The translations under genes and the position numbers were made by a program. Under the pieces are notes generated by a model. The model ran no database searches. It worked only from the letters and a program-made list of their open reading frames with translations, and was not told the DNA's origin. Shown piece after piece: positions 51,291-60,496 of a DNA stretch of 61,012 nt (its first letter is position 1; each line of letters begins with the position of its first letter). The DNA comes from Gemmatimonadota bacterium (GTDB lineage: Bacteria; Gemmatimonadota; Gemmatimonadetes; Gemmatimonadales; GWC2-71-9): contig QHTK01000051.1 in the NCBI GenBank assembly GCA_003220795.1, forward strand, positions 1 to 61,012, written 5' to 3'.

Positions 51291-52357
51291 TCGCGCATCG
51301 CGTGAGCGAGACCAGCGCGCTGCGCGAACGACTGGCTCGCTCCCTCGACGAGCGGCGGGAGCCTGGGGCGGCCGAGCTGTGCGACGCTCTGGAGCGCCTG
51401 CTGGACGGCGCCGATGCATCACCGGACACCATCAGTCTCGAGCGTCTGCAAAAGGGTGTCTACAGGCTCCGAGTCGGCGGTGGATCCGACCGCACGCTCG
51501 TGCTCAAACGCCACACCCCCGCTATCGCGCACACCGACCGCCTCGTCGCGGAGCGCTGGCTGCCGGCACTCGGTCTCGGCGAGCGCTGCCCTCGGCTCCT
51601 GGCGGCTGCGGCGCAGCGAGAAGGGCGCTGGGTGTGGCACGTGTACGAGGACCTCCGTTCCGAGACGCTCGCTGATCGGTGCGAGCGCCCTCGTCTGGAG
51701 GCGGCGGTCGATCTCATCGCCCAGCTCCACACACGAGGCGCGGGCCACCCCCTCTTGCCCGAGGTCCGCTGGCTCGCCCGCGATCATGGCGGGCGATCGC
51801 TGATCACGAACCTCCGCGACGGCATTGGCGCGCTCGAGGCGCTCGCGACCGTTCGCACGCCGGAGTTTGCCCAGGCCCGTAGCCATCTGCTCGAGCGACT
51901 GTACCGGCTGCTCGAAGAGGCGCCCGATCGTATCCGCCTCATGGACGAGGCTGGAGGGCCCGATACGCTGCTGCACGGCGATCTCGGGCCGAAGAACATC
52001 TTCGTCGCCCTGGCCAGCGACGGCCCGTGCGCCCGGCTCGTCGATTGGGATCACGTCGGCGTAGGCCCGGCGGGCTACGACGTCTCGACGCTCCTCTATC
52101 AGTCGTCGCCCGAGGAGCGACCTTGGATACTGCGTCGCTATCGCGAGGCCGTCGAACGCGCCGGGTACCGGTTGGCACCCGACGACGAACTCAATCGTCT
52201 GTTCCACACGGCCGAGACCGCCCGCGGCGTCAACTGCGTCATCTGGCCCGCCATGGCTCTGTTGAACGATGGCGCCGAGTGGGGTCGAAGCGGACTCGTG
52301 GACATCGAGGCCTGGTTCGAGACGCTCCGCCCGCCGCTCTCCGACGGCGTCGCGTGA
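51287..52357 (+). CDS. APH-family phosphotransferase, copy 1
   Basis: Protein of 356 residues of the aminoglycoside/choline-kinase-like fold. The N-lobe has TLVLKRHTP with the ATP-binding lysine and WVWHVYEDL at the hinge. The catalytic loop is LLHGDLGPKNIF (H230, D232, N237) and the metal aspartate is D253 in LVDWDHVG. It is collinear with the second copy at 53514-54575, with identical positions for all these residues, so the two are recent paralogues. It probably phosphorylates a sugar, lipid or amino alcohol in the pathway rather than a drug. ATG overlaps the ligase stop (ATGA). Confidence 0.85.
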   Translation: MIAHRVSETSALRERLARSLDERREPGAAELCDALERLLDGADASPDTISLERLQKGVYRLRVGGGSDRTLVLKRHTPAIAHTDRLVAERWLPALGLGERCPRLLAAAAQREGRWVWHVYEDLRSETLADRCERPRLEAAVDLIAQLHTRGAGHPLLPEVRWLARDHGGRSLITNLRDGIGALEALATVRTPEFAQARSHLLERLYRLLEEAPDRIRLMDEAGGPDTLLHGDLGPKNIFVALASDGPCARLVDWDHVGVGPAGYDVSTLLYQSSPEERPWILRRYREAVERAGYRLAPDDELNRLFHTAETARGVNCVIWPAMALLNDGAEWGRSGLVDIEAWFETLRPPLSDGVA

Positions 52358-53517
52358 GCCTCACGGTGTGTCTCGCCCCGGCGAACACCATCGGCTACCC
52401 CCAGGGAGGCGGGCACCTCTGGGTGTACCTGAACTGGGCCCTGGCCCTGCGCGCCATCGGATGTCGGGTGATCTGGCTGGAAGGCGTGGACGACGCTGAG
52501 GGCGACGACTCGCTCGCGCGCCGCCGTCGCTGGCGCGGCCGCGACGTGCGCGAGTGCGTCGCCACCTTGAAGGCGCACCTCGGACGCTATGGCTTCGCCG
52601 AGGCGCTGGCGCTCTACTCGGTCACCGGCGACCCTCTTCCTGACGACCTAGCGGCCGCCGGCCTGGACTTGGACGCGGCGGCCGATGGCGATCTGCTCCT
52701 GAACCTGTCGCACGCGTTGCCCGAGTCGGTGGTGCGACGGTTTCGCCGCTCCGCCTTCGTCGACACTGACCCCGGCCTGTTCCAGGTCTGGATGACCACG
52801 GGCGACATCTGCGTGGCTCCCCACGACGTCTACTTCACGATCGGCGAGACGGTGGGCACGCCGGCGGCGCGCTTCCCCGACTGCGGGCTCCGCTGGCACT
52901 ACACGCCGCCGCCCGTGTTCCTCGCCGAATGGCCGGTCGTGCGTGCCGATCCCACGGTGCCTTTCACGACCATCACACACTGGTGGGGCGGGACGTTCGA
53001 GTTCGCGGGCACGACCTTCTCCAACGAGAAGCGGATTGCCTACCTCGAGTACGCCGACCTCCCGTCCCGTACGCCGGCACGGCTCGAGCTGGCGGTGTGC
53101 CTGGGTCAGCACTATGCCGAATGGCGCGAGCGCCTCGGCGCCCTGGGTTGGGGCGTGCGTGAGGCATGGGAGGTCAGCGCCACGCCGGAGCAGTATCGCG
53201 CCTACATCCAGGCGTCGCGGGGCGAATTCAGCTGCGTGAAGCCCTACTGTGTCCAGTTCGTGAACAGCTGGACCAGTGACCGCACGATCTGCTACCTGGC
53301 CAGCGGGAAACCGGCGGTGGTGCAGCACACCGGGCCCAGCCGGCTGCCCGACGCCGCGGGCTTGTTCCGGTTCCGATCGATGGACGATGCGGTGCGCGCG
53401 CTGGCGGCGATCGAGGCCGATTATGAGCGACACTGTCGCCTCGCGCGCAGCCTCGCCGAGGAGCACTTCGACGGTTGCCGGGTGGTGACGCGAGTCCTGG
53501 AGCGCGCGCTCACATGA
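52354..53517 (+). CDS. GT-B-like glycosyltransferase, copy 1
   Basis: Protein of 387 residues. The N-terminal stretch PQGGGHLWVYLNWALALRAIG, with GCRVIWLEG after it, is a Rossmann-type acceptor domain of GT-B transferases. The C-terminal stretch SDRTICYLASGKPAVVQHTG, with MDDAVRALAAIEADY further on, is the typical donor-side end of family 1/4 enzymes. DTDPGLFQVWMTTGD, then FTIGETVGTPAARFPDCGL in the middle are shared with the copy at 55264-56442. Donor and acceptor are not predictable. GTG 52354 overlaps the kinase stop (GTGA); the next kinase ATG overlaps its own stop. Confidence 0.78.
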   Translation: MSLTVCLAPANTIGYPQGGGHLWVYLNWALALRAIGCRVIWLEGVDDAEGDDSLARRRRWRGRDVRECVATLKAHLGRYGFAEALALYSVTGDPLPDDLAAAGLDLDAAADGDLLLNLSHALPESVVRRFRRSAFVDTDPGLFQVWMTTGDICVAPHDVYFTIGETVGTPAARFPDCGLRWHYTPPPVFLAEWPVVRADPTVPFTTITHWWGGTFEFAGTTFSNEKRIAYLEYADLPSRTPARLELAVCLGQHYAEWRERLGALGWGVREAWEVSATPEQYRAYIQASRGEFSCVKPYCVQFVNSWTSDRTICYLASGKPAVVQHTGPSRLPDAAGLFRFRSMDDAVRALAAIEADYERHCRLARSLAEEHFDGCRVVTRVLERALT

Positions 53518-54575
53518 CGACGCGCGGCGTGGCGGGTGTGCGCGAGCGCCTCGAGCGCTCGCTCGAGCGATGGCAGGAGCCGGGCGCGGCGGAGCTATGC
53601 GAGGCCGTGGGAGAATTGCTGGGCGGCGCGTCGCGACCGGGAGAAGGGCTGCAGCTCGAACGACTCAAGCCGGCGGTGTACCGCCTGAAGGTCGGGAGCA
53701 CCCCCGGCCGAGCGCTCATCGCCAAGCGGCACCCGCCGGCCGTCGCGCAAACGGACCGCCTGGTGGTCGAGCGCTGGCTGCCCGCCCTCGACTTGGGCGA
53801 CGGATGTCCCCAACTGCTTGCGGCGGCGGCGGAACGCGAGGGGAGCTGGGTGTGGCACGTCTACGAGGATTTGGGTGACGGCAATCTCGCCGCCGAGCGC
53901 CTGCCGTGGCGCCTTGATGCGGCAGTGGACTTCATGGCGGAGCTGCACCTGCGAGCCGCCGGCCATCCGCTGCTTCCCGAGGCCCGGTGGCGTGCCCGCG
54001 ACCACGGCGTGCACTTCTTCACGTCGAACGTGCGCGATGCCGTCGTGGCGCTCGAGGCGCTCGCGACACCTCCCCGTGATGTGCCGCAGGAGTTCGCCGG
54101 CGCGCGCGAGCGCCTGTTGCAATGCCTGTACGCGCTTCGCGACGATGCGCCACGGCGCGTGCGCCTCCTGGAAGAGGCGGGTGGGCCGGACACGCTGCTG
54201 CACGGCGACCTCTGGCCGAAGAACGTGTTCGTGTCCATGACACCCGCCGGCCCGCGCGCCCGGCTCATCGACTGGGACCACGTGGGTGTGGGCCCGGCGA
54301 GCTACGACGTCTCCACCTTCCTCTATCAGTCCGCGCCAGAGGAGCGGTGGGCTATTCTGCGACGCTACCGCGAGGCCGTCGAGCGGAAGGGCTGGCGGCT
54401 TCCCGACCCCGGCGCACTGAACCTCCTGTTTCACACGGCGGAGTGTGCGCGCTACGCCCATTGCGTCGTCTGGGCGGCGATGGCCCTGCTGCACGACGGC
54501 GCCGAGTGGGGCATCGGCGAGCTCATGGATTTCGAGCACTGGTTCCGGGCGCTCCGGCCGCCCCTCGCCGAATGA
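53514..54575 (+). CDS. APH-family phosphotransferase, copy 2
   Basis: Protein of 353 residues, paralogous along its whole length to the kinase at 51287-52357. Shared marks include EPGAAELCEAV, a lysine in ALIAKRHPP, WVWHVYEDLG, catalytic LLHGDLWPKNVF (H230, D232, N237) and D253 in LIDWDHVG. All catalytic residues are intact, so this is not a decayed copy. With the kinase half of the exporter it makes three phosphotransferases in one operon. ATG overlaps the glycosyltransferase stop (ATGA) and its stop overlaps the deacetylase start. Confidence 0.85.
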   Translation: MTTRGVAGVRERLERSLERWQEPGAAELCEAVGELLGGASRPGEGLQLERLKPAVYRLKVGSTPGRALIAKRHPPAVAQTDRLVVERWLPALDLGDGCPQLLAAAAEREGSWVWHVYEDLGDGNLAAERLPWRLDAAVDFMAELHLRAAGHPLLPEARWRARDHGVHFFTSNVRDAVVALEALATPPRDVPQEFAGARERLLQCLYALRDDAPRRVRLLEEAGGPDTLLHGDLWPKNVFVSMTPAGPRARLIDWDHVGVGPASYDVSTFLYQSAPEERWAILRRYREAVERKGWRLPDPGALNLLFHTAECARYAHCVVWAAMALLHDGAEWGIGELMDFEHWFRALRPPLAE

Positions 54576-55267
54576 CCGCACCAGCGAAGCTGCTCATCGT
54601 CACGGCCGACGATTTCGGCATCAGCCGCGGGGTCAACCGCGGGATCGCGCAGGCGCATCGCGAGGGCATCCTCACGAGCACGAGTCTGATGGTGAACCGG
54701 CCCGCGAGCGTGCAGGCGGCCGACGTGGGCCGCGCATGCCCCGCCCTGAACATCGGCCTGCATCTCGAGCTCGATGCCGGCGGGGCGCGGGACGTGCCCA
54801 CCGAGCTCGACCGGCAGCTGGCTCGCTTCACCGAGCTCGTCGGCGTGCCGCCGACGCACGCGGATTCGCACCACGACGTGCACAAGAACCCGCGCGTCCT
54901 GCCCGCCGTGCGGGCGTGGGCGCAGCGCATCGGGGTCCCGGTGCGCGGGTGCTCCCACGTGCGCCATCTCTCGAAGTTCTACGGCCAGTGGGGCGGCGAG
55001 ACCCATCTCGAGCAAATCAGCGTCGACGGACTGCTCCGGCTGCTGGATGCGGAGCTCGGCCCCGGGGTGACCGAGCTCACCTGCCATGCCGGCTATGTGG
55101 ACGAGGGACTGACCTCGAGCTACACAGTCGAGCGTGAAGCCGAGCTCCGCACGCTGTGCGACCAGCGCGTGCGCCAGGCACTCGCGGAGCGGTGCATTCG
55201 CCTGGTGGGGTTTCGCGACCTGCCGGCGCTCCTGGCTGCTTCCCCGGTCTCGGAGGGCGCCGCGTGA
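54572..55267 (+). CDS. YdjC/ChbG-family carbohydrate deacetylase
   Basis: Protein of 231 residues. LLIVTADDFGISRGVNRGI carries the conserved aspartates, TSTSLMVNRP and NIGLHLELD the next strands, and THADSHHDVHKNP the metal-binding histidines of the YdjC family, which removes acetyl groups from N-acetylated sugars. HAGYVDEGL near the C-terminus is also typical. Within this operon it would deacetylate an N-acetylhexosamine intermediate, creating a free amine on which the ATP-grasp ligase could act; that is inference. ATG overlaps the kinase stop (ATGA). Confidence 0.87.
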   Translation: MTAPAKLLIVTADDFGISRGVNRGIAQAHREGILTSTSLMVNRPASVQAADVGRACPALNIGLHLELDAGGARDVPTELDRQLARFTELVGVPPTHADSHHDVHKNPRVLPAVRAWAQRIGVPVRGCSHVRHLSKFYGQWGGETHLEQISVDGLLRLLDAELGPGVTELTCHAGYVDEGLTSSYTVEREAELRTLCDQRVRQALAERCIRLVGFRDLPALLAASPVSEGAA

Positions 55268-56442
55268 TCGCCGTGATCTCGGTCTATAAGGTCGCGAACT
55301 TCCCGGACGGCGGGGGCCACTTCTGGGTCTACATGCAGTACGTCCAGGGGCTGCGCCGGCTCGGTTGCGACGTGTATTGGCTGGAGCAGTTCCGCCCCCC
55401 GGACGACCCCGCCGCAGAGACCCGTCTGCTCTCGACCTTCTTCGAGCGGCTGCGGCAGTTCGGGCTCGAAGGGAAGGCGCTCCTCTACGCCCGCGATCGT
55501 GGACGGGGCGCCGGCCCCGACGCCTTTCGCTTCGTCGGCGGCGACTGGTCCGACGCGGAGCGTGTGCTACGGCAGGTGGACTTGTTGCTGAACTTCCACT
55601 ACGCGATCGACCCGCGATTGCTCGCCTGCGCCCGGCGCACGGCGCTCGTCGACATCGACCCGGGGCTGCTGCAGTTCTGGATCAGCACGGGTCAGCTCAA
55701 CGTGCCGGCCCACGACTGCTACCTCACCACTGGCGAAACCGTGGGGACGCCCGCCGCCCGTTTCTCCGACTGCGGCCTGCCGTGGCACCGCATCCGGCCT
55801 CCGGTGTGTCTCGACCTCTGGCCCTTCACCTACGATCCCCACGCCGAGGCGTTCACTACCGTCTCGAGCTGGTCGACGACCGATTGGCTCAAGGTCACCG
55901 CGAACGGGAAAACGATACTGCGAGAGAACACCAAGCGGGTGGCGTTCCTCGAGTTCGCCGAGCTGCCACGGCGTACGCGCCAGCCCCTCGAGCTCGCGCT
56001 GTACACGGACGATCGCGACGCGGCGGACCTGACGCGGCTTACGCGGAACGGCTGGCGGGTGCGGCACTCCAGCGAGGTGGCGGGCAGCCCCGACGCCTAC
56101 CGCTCTTACATCCAGCGCTCGCGCGGCGAGTTCAGCTGCGCCAAGGCGTCGTGCATGGAGTTCCAGAACGCCTGGGTCAGCGATCGGACGCTGTGCTATC
56201 TGGCCAGCGGCAAGCCGGTCGTGGTACAGGACACGGGTCCGAGCTCCTACCTCGTCAACGGGGAAGGCATGTTCCGCTTTTCCTCCGTCGACGAGGCCGC
56301 CGCTGCCCTGGACACAATCACTTGCGACTACGAGCGCCACTGCCGCGCGGCCCGGGACTTGGCCGAGACCCATTTCGACTCGAAGCGCGTCCTGGAGGGC
56401 GTGCTGAACACCACGCTGATGGCGAGGGAGACCGCATCGTGA
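55264..56442 (+). CDS. GT-B-like glycosyltransferase, copy 2
   Basis: Protein of 392 residues homologous to the transferase at 52354-53517. Matching marks are DGGGHFWVYMQYVQGLRRLG, then DIDPGLLQFWISTGQLNV, LTTGETVGTPAARFSDCGL and SDRTLCYLASGKPVVVQDTG. The core between residues 130 and 180 differs little between copies, while the regions likely to bind the acceptor diverge more, consistent with two sequential transfers. GTG 55264 overlaps the deacetylase stop (GTGA). The stop overlaps the start of the outer-membrane gene. Confidence 0.78.
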   Translation: MIAVISVYKVANFPDGGGHFWVYMQYVQGLRRLGCDVYWLEQFRPPDDPAAETRLLSTFFERLRQFGLEGKALLYARDRGRGAGPDAFRFVGGDWSDAERVLRQVDLLLNFHYAIDPRLLACARRTALVDIDPGLLQFWISTGQLNVPAHDCYLTTGETVGTPAARFSDCGLPWHRIRPPVCLDLWPFTYDPHAEAFTTVSSWSTTDWLKVTANGKTILRENTKRVAFLEFAELPRRTRQPLELALYTDDRDAADLTRLTRNGWRVRHSSEVAGSPDAYRSYIQRSRGEFSCAKASCMEFQNAWVSDRTLCYLASGKPVVVQDTGPSSYLVNGEGMFRFSSVDEAAAALDTITCDYERHCRAARDLAETHFDSKRVLEGVLNTTLMARETAS

Positions 56443-59126
56443 TCCCGATCATTCCGTTCTTGCTCCTGCAATCACAGTCCGTCGACCCGGCCCGCGTCCC
56501 GGACGTAGCGGCAAGCGTCACCGCCGCGCGGGTCGCACCGGCCGCCAGACCCGTGCTCGACGGGCGGCTGGACGACCCCGCCTGGACCCTCGCGACTCCG
56601 GTCGGCGGGCTGATGCAGCGGGACCCGCAGGAGGGCGCGCCCGCCACGGAGCGGGTGGACGTGCGGATCCTGTACGACGCCGAAGCGCTGTACATCGGGG
56701 CCCGCCTGTTCGACTCCTCGCCGCAGGCCATCATCCGCCGGCTGGGACGACGGGACGCCACGACCCACAGCGACGAGTTTCGGGTGCTCTTGGACAGCTA
56801 CCACGATCGTCGCACCGCCTTCGAGTTCATCGTCAACGCCGCGGGCGTGAAGCGGGACGTTCTGCTGGGAGACGACGGGGGCTATTCGGACGACTCGTGG
56901 GACGCCGTGTGGGAGGCCGCGACTACGGTTGATTCGCTCGGCTGGACCGTCGAGATGCGGATTCCGCTCTCCCAGCTCCGGTTCTCGGGCGCGTCGGCGC
57001 AGGTGTGGGGAGTGCGCTTCGAGCGCTGGATCCAGCGCAAGAACGAGCTCGACATGCTCCCGCTCGTGCGGAAGACCGAGAGCGGCGTCGCGTCGCGCTT
57101 CGCCGATCTCCAGGGGCTGGAAGACCTCCCCGCGCCGAAGCGCGTGGAAGTCTTGCCCTATGTGGTCGGGCGCGGCCACTACGACACGCCGGACTCCCCG
57201 AGCGATCCCTTCGACCGTGGGAGCGCGTACCGGGGAGGTGTGGGCGCCGATCTCAAGTACGGCGTGACCTCGAACCTCACCCTCGACGCCACCGTAAACC
57301 CCGATTTCGGCCAGGTGGACTTGGACCCCGCGTTCGTCAACCTCACAGCCTTCGAAGTGAAGCTCGAGGAGAAGCGTCCCTTCTTCATCGAAGGCGGCAA
57401 CATCTTCGGGTTCGCGGGAAACGGCAGCGGGCTCGCCAAGCTGAGCGATCGGCCGCAGTACTTCTACTCGCGGCGCATCGGTCAACCACCGCAGGGGTCG
57501 GTTACGGCTGACGGACAGTTCTCCGACGTCCCGACGAACAGTACCATCCTCGGCGCCGCGAAGCTGAGCGGCAAGCGGGCGAGCGGCTGGTCGATCGGAA
57601 TCCTGGACGCGCTCACGGCACGCGAATGGGCCACCGTGGCGGACACGACGACCAACCTGCGCCATCGCGATGAGGTCGAGCCGGTGACGAACTACTTTGT
57701 CGGCCGACTGAAGCGCGACCTGCGCCACGGCAATACCACGCTCGGCCTCGTCGCCACGGCCGTGAATCGTGATCTCGATACGCCCGCGCTCGACATGCTC
57801 GGCAAGGCCGCCTACACGGGCGGTGTGGACCTCTTCCACCGCTGGGGCCACCACACCTACACGCTGGCCGCGAGCCTAGGCGGCTCGTACCTCCGCGGCG
57901 ACACCCTCGCCCTCCAGCAGGCGCAACACTCCTCCAGCCGCTATTACCAGCGGCCGGACGCCCGGCGCTTCAGTTACGACCCACACCGCACCTCGCTCGC
58001 CGGGGTCACCGGGGACGTGTTTCTCAACCGGGTCGGCGGCCCGTGGAACTGGAGCGTCGCCGGCGAGTTCGTCTCGCCCGGGTTCGAAGTCAACGATCTC
58101 GGGTTCCAGGAGCGCGTCGACCGCATCTCCGCGGAGGTCAAGGGACGGCGGCGCTGGAGCCGGCCGGGCAAGGTGTTCCTGCACGCCGTCACCGAGCTGT
58201 CGCTCGACCGCAGCTGGAACTACGATGGCGATGCGATTCAGCGGAAACTCGGCCTGTACGCGTTCGGCCAATTCCGCAACTTCTGGATCGGGGAGGTGAC
58301 CGCGCGTTATTCAGGGGCTGCCATCGATGACCGGCTGACGCGAGGCGGTCCACTGGCGCGCACGCCGCCCTCCTGGTACCTGAGTGCCGACGGCTACACC
58401 GACGACCGCAAGAAGGTGAGCGCCTACGCGTTCGCGGCCGTCACCCGCGACACCGCCGGCGGCTGGTCGCTGGACCTGCTCCCGAAGCTCACGTTGCGGC
58501 CGAGCTCAGCCGTCTCCCTGAGTCTCGCGCCCGGGTACTTCACAGGTCGCTTCGCGGCCCAATACGTCACGCAGGTGAGCGACCCCACCGCGACCGGGAC
58601 CCTAGGCGCCCGCTACGTGTTCGCCGAGCTGATCGAACACCAGGTCAGCGCGACGCTGCATGTCAACGCCACGTTTTCGCCCACTCTGAGCTTCCAGCTG
58701 TACGCGCAGCCGTTCACGTTCACGGGTGCGTATCGCGGCTTCAAGGAGCTCCAGGCACGCAAGACGTTTGCCTTCAACACCTACGGCCGCGATAACGGAT
58801 CCACGGTGACCCCCGGTGACCCCGCCGTCTGCGGCGGCGCTGGCCCCGCACAGTGCTCGGGTGTCGATCCGGACGGACCGGGACCCGCCCCCGAATTCGC
58901 GCTTTACAACCCCGACTTCCGCACGCGCTCTCTCAGCGTCAAGGCCGTGTGGCGCTGGGAATACCGCCCAGGCTCCACCATCTTTTTCGCGTGGACGCAC
59001 AGTCGCTCGGGCTACTTTCCCTATGACGCGACCTTCGACGTGGCACGCGACCTCGGGCGTGAGCTGCTCCACGACCGGCCGACCAACGTCCTGCTCGTGA
59101 AATTCAACTACTGGCTGAGCCTATAG
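56439..59126 (+). CDS. DUF5916 outer-membrane beta-barrel protein with N-terminal CBM9-like domain
   Basis: Protein of 895 residues with a short N-terminal signal-like segment (IPIIPFLLLQ). Residues 30-205 form a CBM9-like beta-sandwich (PVLDGRLDDPAWTLATPVGG, EFRVLLDSYHDRRTAFEFIV, WTVEMRIPLSQLRF). The rest matches DUF5916: DLKYGVTSNLTLDATVNPDF followed by GQVDLDPAFVNL, EEKRPFFIEGGNIF, then amphipathic strands up to a terminal aromatic strand KFNYWLSL, as expected for an outer-membrane barrel. It could bind or pass the glycan made by the operon. GTG 56439 overlaps the transferase stop (GTGA). The stop lies in a CTATAG shared with the convergent gene. Confidence 0.82.
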   Translation: MIPIIPFLLLQSQSVDPARVPDVAASVTAARVAPAARPVLDGRLDDPAWTLATPVGGLMQRDPQEGAPATERVDVRILYDAEALYIGARLFDSSPQAIIRRLGRRDATTHSDEFRVLLDSYHDRRTAFEFIVNAAGVKRDVLLGDDGGYSDDSWDAVWEAATTVDSLGWTVEMRIPLSQLRFSGASAQVWGVRFERWIQRKNELDMLPLVRKTESGVASRFADLQGLEDLPAPKRVEVLPYVVGRGHYDTPDSPSDPFDRGSAYRGGVGADLKYGVTSNLTLDATVNPDFGQVDLDPAFVNLTAFEVKLEEKRPFFIEGGNIFGFAGNGSGLAKLSDRPQYFYSRRIGQPPQGSVTADGQFSDVPTNSTILGAAKLSGKRASGWSIGILDALTAREWATVADTTTNLRHRDEVEPVTNYFVGRLKRDLRHGNTTLGLVATAVNRDLDTPALDMLGKAAYTGGVDLFHRWGHHTYTLAASLGGSYLRGDTLALQQAQHSSSRYYQRPDARRFSYDPHRTSLAGVTGDVFLNRVGGPWNWSVAGEFVSPGFEVNDLGFQERVDRISAEVKGRRRWSRPGKVFLHAVTELSLDRSWNYDGDAIQRKLGLYAFGQFRNFWIGEVTARYSGAAIDDRLTRGGPLARTPPSWYLSADGYTDDRKKVSAYAFAAVTRDTAGGWSLDLLPKLTLRPSSAVSLSLAPGYFTGRFAAQYVTQVSDPTATGTLGARYVFAELIEHQVSATLHVNATFSPTLSFQLYAQPFTFTGAYRGFKELQARKTFAFNTYGRDNGSTVTPGDPAVCGGAGPAQCSGVDPDGPGPAPEFALYNPDFRTRSLSVKAVWRWEYRPGSTIFFAWTHSRSGYFPYDATFDVARDLGRELLHDRPTNVLLVKFNYWLSL

Positions 59127-60437
59127 GGTCGCGAGCGCGCTCACATCCTCTGGACCTGTCAGGTGCACGTGCGCCACGCGCCGCCCGCGCGCCAGCAGCG
59201 CCCGGATGTCACCCCGCGCCTGGGCGGTCTTCAACCGCCCGAACGTGATGCCCAGCTCGGGCACGGCCGCGTCCGCCGCATCGTCGGCCGTGAGCACGAG
59301 AAACAGACCGGTGTTGGGCCCGCCCTTGTGCAGCTGCCCCGTGGAGTGCAGGTAGCGCGGGCCGAACCCCAGCGTCGTGACGCAGCCCAGCGCCCGCCCC
59401 CAGATGGCGCGCAGCTGCTCGAGGCGTGCCGTCACATCGGGGCGCGGCGGCAGATAGGCAAGGATGGCGAGGTAATCACCGGGTCGCGCGGCGCGGCGCA
59501 ACGCGTCGGGGCTCATGGTCGATAGGGACGCAGCGGGCTGCGCCCCTCCAGGTCCCGCCGCCAGTTCGGCGCGCGCCAGTCGCTTGGCCTCCTCGACGTC
59601 GGGCTGATCGAAGGCGTCGATACCGAGGCGGTCACACAGCTCCCACGTCGCGTACTGCCAGCGCACGAATTCGGCGCCCAGGTCGAGCGGGTCGGGCGAG
59701 AACTCGGAGCACTCCAGGGCATCGGGCCGGCGTTCGCTGGCGGGGTCGTCGACGATGGGCACCACGCCGCGGCCGTTCTTGCCGGTGCTCTCCGCCACGA
59801 GCTGCTCGACCCAGTCCGCGAGCCGCGCGATGCGGGGAGGGGGCCGCAGCACGAGTTTATCGCGCCGCGCCTGCACCGCCGCCGCGAGCCGGGCTCCCAG
59901 TGCTTTCGCGCGGTCCGGCTGGACGGCCTGCGCCCGCTCGAGCAGCGTCCGCCCGTCCACGCCGATCAAGGCCGCAGGAACCATCCCGACGACGGTGAGC
60001 GCCGCGTAGCGCCCGCCCACATCCACCGGGTGCGGGAACACCGCCCGGATGCCCCGCTCACGCGCCAGAGTCTCGAGCGACGTGCCGGGCTCCGTGATCG
60101 CGACGAATTGCTCCGGCCGCGCCCGGGCGGTGAAGTAATGGTAGAACGCGAGGGTCTCGACCGTCGTCCCCGACTTGCTGCTCACGACGAAGACGGCGTC
60201 GCCGATTCCCGCCCGCTCGATCGCGAGCACCGCCGCCGGATCGGTGCTGTCGAGGGCGGTGAGAGAAGTCGCCCCGAAGCTCGCCGCCAGCACCTGGGGC
60301 GCGAGGCTCGAGCCGCCCATGCCGCACACCACCACGTGCGTGAGCCCGTCGCGTCGCACCGCCGCGGCGAAGCGCGTGAGCTCCTGCCACTGCGCCAGCG
60401 AGGCGCGCGGCGCGTCGATCCAACCCAGATGGCTCAT
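59121..60437 (-). CDS. pgi: glucose-6-phosphate isomerase
   Basis: Protein of 438 residues, a short-form phosphoglucose isomerase. Visible signatures are VVVCGMGGSSLAPQVL, DSTDPAAV, VVSSKSGTTVETLAFYHYF and AITEPGTSLE for the sugar-phosphate pockets, and FGPRYLHSTGQLHKGGPNTG near the end. It interconverts glucose 6-phosphate and fructose 6-phosphate in the cytoplasm. In many bacteria a similar domain is fused to transaldolase; here it stands alone. ATG 60437 has no ribosome binding site; a TATGTT box about 20 bases upstream suggests a very short leader. Its stop TAG lies in the CTATAG shared with the DUF5916 gene. Confidence 0.9.
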   Translation of the reverse strand: MSHLGWIDAPRASLAQWQELTRFAAAVRRDGLTHVVVCGMGGSSLAPQVLAASFGATSLTALDSTDPAAVLAIERAGIGDAVFVVSSKSGTTVETLAFYHYFTARARPEQFVAITEPGTSLETLARERGIRAVFPHPVDVGGRYAALTVVGMVPAALIGVDGRTLLERAQAVQPDRAKALGARLAAAVQARRDKLVLRPPPRIARLADWVEQLVAESTGKNGRGVVPIVDDPASERRPDALECSEFSPDPLDLGAEFVRWQYATWELCDRLGIDAFDQPDVEEAKRLARAELAAGPGGAQPAASLSTMSPDALRRAARPGDYLAILAYLPPRPDVTARLEQLRAIWGRALGCVTTLGFGPRYLHSTGQLHKGGPNTGLFLVLTADDAADAAVPELGITFGRLKTAQARGDIRALLARGRRVAHVHLTGPEDVSALATL

Positions 60438-60496
60438 CGGGAGGCAAAAACATAACCCGCCCTCGCCCCCCGTGAGGCAGGCGCTTAGGTTAGCCC

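Noticed and set aside
51287..54575. APH-type kinases considered as aminoglycoside resistance genes
   Set aside because: They are embedded in a biosynthetic operon, duplicated together with glycosyltransferases, and only the general kinase fold is recognisable; nothing points to a drug as substrate.
59121..60437. Isomerase considered as the C-terminal part of a truncated transaldolase-isomerase fusion
   Set aside because: No transaldolase sequence lies upstream; the divergent PAS gene begins 59 bases away, so the protein is complete as a single domain.
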